The notes beneath the pieces were generated by a model. That model was not told the origin of the DNA. It ran no database searches and saw only the letters and a list, made by a program, of their open reading frames with translations. The position numbers and the translations under genes were made by a program. From an uncultured Gammaproteobacteria bacterium (lineage in GTDB: Bacteria; Pseudomonadota; Gammaproteobacteria; SZUA-140), in contig CALZIG010000002.1 of NCBI GenBank assembly GCA_945787585.1, forward strand, positions 1-14,873: a stretch of DNA of 14,873 nt. The letters run 5' to 3'. Positions 14,080 through 14,873 of this stretch are shown piece by piece (the stretch's first letter is position 1; the number at the start of each line of letters is the position of its first letter).

Positions 14080-14873
14080 ATGAATATCCACAATGTCCTC
14101 TTTGCGACCAGCGAGATCGCGCCACCACGGCCGATCAGCCATATATCTGATATGACGATGCGGCTCCCCCCGGCGATAAAAACGCTCAGGCGTCACATCT
14201 ATGTGGTAGTCCCGAGCAGTCCGCCACTGCTTGAGATGATCGGCAGCACCACCTTACGCAGCGAAATCACACTCAATGGGCTCACCACGCCGGTACGACT
14301 GCTGGAAGGAAAACTACCCGGCAGCTCAGTAAAGCTGTTACTTGTCGATATTCAGGGCACGCCAGACCCCGCTGATGGCAATAATGCTTACTTTGCCTAC
14401 TTTTGCCAAATTGTCGCCATCATTGCGCGCGGAGAAGCCAATCTATCATGGCATCCACAATTAGTGCACTGTAATGGCTGGCAGACCGGACTGGTTCCTG
14501 CGCTGCTCGCCCATGGCGATCATTCAGTGGCGACACTCTTCACGCTACACAACCCCGCCGAACAGCAATCCGTTTCACTCGAACAGATCACACATTCGGG
14601 GCTACCGTCATCATTCGCCACAGATACATCGATTCTCACCGAGGGTCAGGTCTGTTTCACCAAAGCGGCCTTGCGTTATGCAGATAACATCAGCAGCACC
14701 AGCCCCACGTACGCCAGGGAACTCTGCGCCAGCACCCACGGCCACCACTTTCAAAGTCTGTTACAGCAGCGCCAGGCAGATCTCTTCGGCATTCTCAACG
14801 GCATCAATTACCAGCAGTGGAATCCGGCTAAAGACAAGCTCCTCGTACGCAGCTACAACAGCCACACACTGGA
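14080..14873 (+). CDS. Glycogen/starch synthase-like protein (GT5, GlgA family), degenerate donor site, C-terminus beyond window
   Basis: The frame from the ATG at 14080 is open to the window end (264 codons), with an in-frame TAA four codons upstream. It aligns with the N-terminal GT-B domain of GlgA, which transfers glucose from ADP-glucose to glycogen. Matching segments are LFATSEIAP (7-15), VVVPS (42-46), LVHCNGWQTGLVPALLA, LFTLHNPAEQ, SPTYAREL, SLLQQRQADLFGILNGIN and WNPAKDK. Aligned without gaps to E. coli GlgA, the KTGGL motif holding donor-site Lys15 reads PISHI here, although the following Asp of the GGLxD region is retained. The HDWH motif is NGWQ. There is no clear ribosome binding site. 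The protein may be inactive or have another donor or role. The C-terminal domain, with further catalytic residues, is not visible. Confidence 0.85.
   Translation, partial: MNIHNVLFATSEIAPPRPISHISDMTMRLPPAIKTLRRHIYVVVPSSPPLLEMIGSTTLRSEITLNGLTTPVRLLEGKLPGSSVKLLLVDIQGTPDPADGNNAYFAYFCQIVAIIARGEANLSWHPQLVHCNGWQTGLVPALLAHGDHSVATLFTLHNPAEQQSVSLEQITHSGLPSSFATDTSILTEGQVCFTKAALRYADNISSTSPTYARELCASTHGHHFQSLLQQRQADLFGILNGINYQQWNPAKDKLLVRSYNSHTL

Overview
The window reads as chromosomal DNA from a proteobacterium, most likely a gammaproteobacterium. Ten consecutive minus-strand genes, truA-trpF-trpB-trpA-accD-folC-dedD-cvpA-purF-metZ, follow the conserved truA/trpF/accD/folC/dedD/cvpA/purF/metZ order known from Pseudomonas and many Gamma- and Betaproteobacteria. 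Here trpBA sits between trpF and accD. No transposase, integrase, CRISPR array, tRNA or rRNA was seen. Species-level placement is not possible from the sequence alone.

Layout from right to left, the direction of transcription of most genes. At the right edge a plus-strand, glycogen-synthase-like gene (glgA family) runs off the window. It is divergent, across about 150 bp, from a minus-strand gene of the single-domain 6-phosphogluconate dehydrogenase family. Both have lost residues that are catalytic in characterised relatives. After about 200 bp with two competing hairpins and a candidate promoter comes a KefB/YbaL-like proton antiporter with an RCK domain. It is followed after 14 bp by truA, and after 12 bp by trpF. 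A 102-bp AT-rich gap with a perfect 20-bp inverted repeat separates trpF from trpB. trpB and trpA overlap by 4 nt and trpA and accD are 2 bp apart. folC, dedD (SPOR) and cvpA (GTG start) follow with gaps of 39-102 bp, then purF. Downstream of purF is a 286-bp regulatory gap, then metZ and, 12 bp further on, a glycerate-2-kinase cut by the left edge.

The most informative non-coding element is in the purF-metZ gap. On the minus strand, the strand of metZ, there is a candidate sigma-70 promoter with a perfect TTGACA, a GNRA hairpin, and a compact element that matches the SAM-II riboswitch: a 6-bp P1 stem, a loop starting GAUUUG and containing GCUUGC, an A-rich linker and a 3' GCUAAAGC able to form the pseudoknot. 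The 3' pseudoknot strand is also the 5' arm of a strong intrinsic terminator with seven Ts. metZ makes homocysteine from O-succinylhomoserine, so S-adenosylmethionine control is metabolically sensible. The apparent switch logic, however, looks inverted or composite and deserves study.

Functionally the block joins tRNA pseudouridylation (truA), the last steps of tryptophan synthesis (trpF, trpB, trpA), the first step of fatty acid synthesis (accD), folate polyglutamylation (folC), septal and membrane factors (dedD, cvpA), the first step of purine synthesis (purF) and methionine synthesis (metZ). Apart from the degenerate active sites in the right-hand gene pair, a Glu at the TrpA catalytic position 60, and the riboswitch/terminator overlap, it is an ordinary housekeeping region.
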